A DNA stretch of 39,359 nt from Bryobacterales bacterium (lineage in GTDB: Bacteria; Acidobacteriota; Terriglobia; Bryobacterales; Bryobacteraceae), in assembly GCA_027324255.1 (NCBI GenBank), contig DAHVTI010000371.1, positions 1 through 39,359 of the forward strand, given 5' to 3'. The first letter of the stretch is position 1; each line of letters opens with the position of its first letter. A model generated the notes under the pieces. That model worked only from the letters and a program-made list of their open reading frames with translations. It did no database searches and was not told the origin of the DNA. The position numbers and the translations under genes are program-made. Shown here in pieces: positions 37,906 through 39,359 of this stretch.

Positions 37906-39030
37906 CTAAGCCTTTAGGAATGAAAGAATTGCGTCCGAAATCCGGACGCTCGCGCGGCCGTCGCCAAAGGGGTTCTGAATCCTTGTGAACGGCTCCCGCG
38001 CGGCGTCCGATTCCAGCAGTTTTTCCACTTCGGCCACGATGCGCTCCGGATCCGTTCCCACCAGTTGCGCCGTGCCCGCCTCCACCGCCTCCTGCCGCTC
38101 CGTCTTCTCCCGCAGCACCAGCACCGGCTTGCCCAGCGAAGGCCCTTCCTCCTGCACGCCGCCGGAGTCCGTCAGCAGAATGTCGGCCCGCCGCATGAGG
38201 TCCACGAAGGGCACGTAGTCCAGCGGTTCGATCAGGTGGATGCCGGCCACGCCTTGCAGACGGCGCTCCACCACCCCGCGCACGTTCGGATTGGGGTGTA
38301 CCGGATAGATGATCTCGACGTCCCCGCGCGCCGCGATCCTCAGCACCGCCTCGCAGATCTGTTCGAAGCCGGCGCCGAAGCTCTCGCGGCGGTGGGCTGT
38401 CATCAGGATCAGGCGTTTGCCGGCGGCCGGCAGCGGGCCGTGGTAGCCCGGCCATTCGCCCGATTGGAGGCGCTCGCGGGTGTAAAGCAGCGCGTCGATG
38501 CAGGTGTTGCCCGTCACCACCACCTGCCGGGCGGGCACGCCCTCGGCCAGGAGATTCTCCTGCGCCCGGCGAGTCGGGGCGAAGTGCAGCGCGCTGAGGC
38601 GTGTGGACAGCACGCGGTTGAGTTCCTCGGGGAAAGGCTGGCTCAGGTCGCCGGTGCGCAGCCCCGCCTCCACGTGGCCCACGGCGATGCGGTGATAGAA
38701 GCCAGCGAGCGCCGCGGCGAACGTGGTGGTGGTGTCGCCCTGCACCACGATCATGTCCGGGCTCTCCCGCCGCAACACGCCGTCGAGGCCGCTCAAGACC
38801 CGCGCCGTCAGTTCGGTAAGGCTCTGGTTCGGCTGCATCACGTTCAGGTCATGGTCCTGGCGCACGCCGAACCTCTCCAGCATCGCGTCCAGCAGGCCGC
38901 GGTGCTGCGCCGTCACGCAGACCTTGGGGTGAAACTCCAGGTGCCGCTCGCGCATGTGCAGCACCAGCGGGCACAGCTTGATGGCCTCTGGGCGGGTTCC
39001 GAAGATAAACAGGATTTTGGGTGGGGACAT
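37906..39030 (-). CDS. wecB: UDP-N-acetylglucosamine 2-epimerase (non-hydrolysing)
   Basis: ILFIFGTRPEAIKLCPLV, VQGDTTTTFAAALAGFYHRIAVGHVEAGLRTGD, PFPEELNRVL, LTDSGGVQEEGPSLGKPVLVLREKTERQEAVEAGT. Confidence 0.96.
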   Translation of the reverse strand: MSPPKILFIFGTRPEAIKLCPLVLHMRERHLEFHPKVCVTAQHRGLLDAMLERFGVRQDHDLNVMQPNQSLTELTARVLSGLDGVLRRESPDMIVVQGDTTTTFAAALAGFYHRIAVGHVEAGLRTGDLSQPFPEELNRVLSTRLSALHFAPTRRAQENLLAEGVPARQVVVTGNTCIDALLYTRERLQSGEWPGYHGPLPAAGKRLILMTAHRRESFGAGFEQICEAVLRIAARGDVEIIYPVHPNPNVRGVVERRLQGVAGIHLIEPLDYVPFVDLMRRADILLTDSGGVQEEGPSLGKPVLVLREKTERQEAVEAGTAQLVGTDPERIVAEVEKLLESDAAREPFTRIQNPFGDGRASVRISDAILSFLKA

Positions 39031-39093
39031 CGCTGGCTCGCCGGCGTTCGCGGGCCGCAGCCGCGGCACACCGCCGGCAACCCTGGGGAGGGC

Positions 39094-39312
39094 CTATTTG
39101 TGGCGGTAGGTGATCCGGCCCTTGGTGAGGTCGTAGGGCGACATTTCCAGCGTCACGCGGTCGCCCGCCAGAACACGAATCCGGTTGCGCCGCAGCTTTC
39201 CGGCCAGATGCGCCAGCACCAGCCGCTCCTGGTCCAACTGCACGCTGAACAGCCCGCTGGGAAATTTTTCCACCACCGTGCCTGTGACTTCAATGCAATC
39301 TTCCTTGCTCAT
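39094..39312 (-). CDS. infA: Translation initiation factor IF-1
   Basis: [27 protein letters not shown]...[25 protein letters not shown] Shine-Dalgarno. Confidence 0.96.
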   Translation of the reverse strand: MSKEDCIEVTGTVVEKFPSGLFSVQLDQERLVLAHLAGKLRRNRIRVLAGDRVTLEMSPYDLTKGRITYRHK

Positions 39313-39359
39313 CGTCCTCCATCGTTCCGGCCGCACTTACAGCCGTCTTCGCACAACCC

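Overview
This is a GC-rich bacterial chromosomal window. The Oar-type TonB receptor, the VWFA-related secreted protein and the housekeeping synteny suggest Acidobacteria (Solibacter/Bryobacter-like); that assignment is inference. About 38 genes can be supported. The left ~17 kb is accessory/metabolic: TonB-dependent receptor, VWFA protein, GT-C-like membrane protein, GH2, S41 peptidase, PlsC acyltransferase, CDGSH protein, GH88 and a membrane-embedded spermidine-synthase-like fusion. The right ~22 kb is mainly conserved: OPT transporter, ferredoxin, thioesterase, YqeY, class V aminotransferase-serA, RRM protein, YacL-ispD-ispF, FecR-like, folP-folB-folK, glucuronokinase-like GHMP kinase-galU, ffh-rpsP-khpA-rimM-trmD-rplS-rnhB, a stand-alone Clp-like AAA+, wecB and infA. 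No tRNA, rRNA, CRISPR array, IS element or phage gene was recognised. The points most worth a second look are: (1) two perfect, mutually exclusive hairpins sharing sequence at 17209-17245; (2) a strand-composition change at about the same place, with a G-rich top strand to the left whatever the gene direction; (3) a bacterial glucuronokinase-like GHMP kinase directly upstream of galU, suggesting a UDP-glucuronate salvage route; (4) several -10 boxes exactly 6 nt from start codons, suggesting leaderless mRNAs; (5) a ~120-nt potentially structured ffh leader. A partial minus-strand CDS at the left edge is missing from the supplied ORF track.
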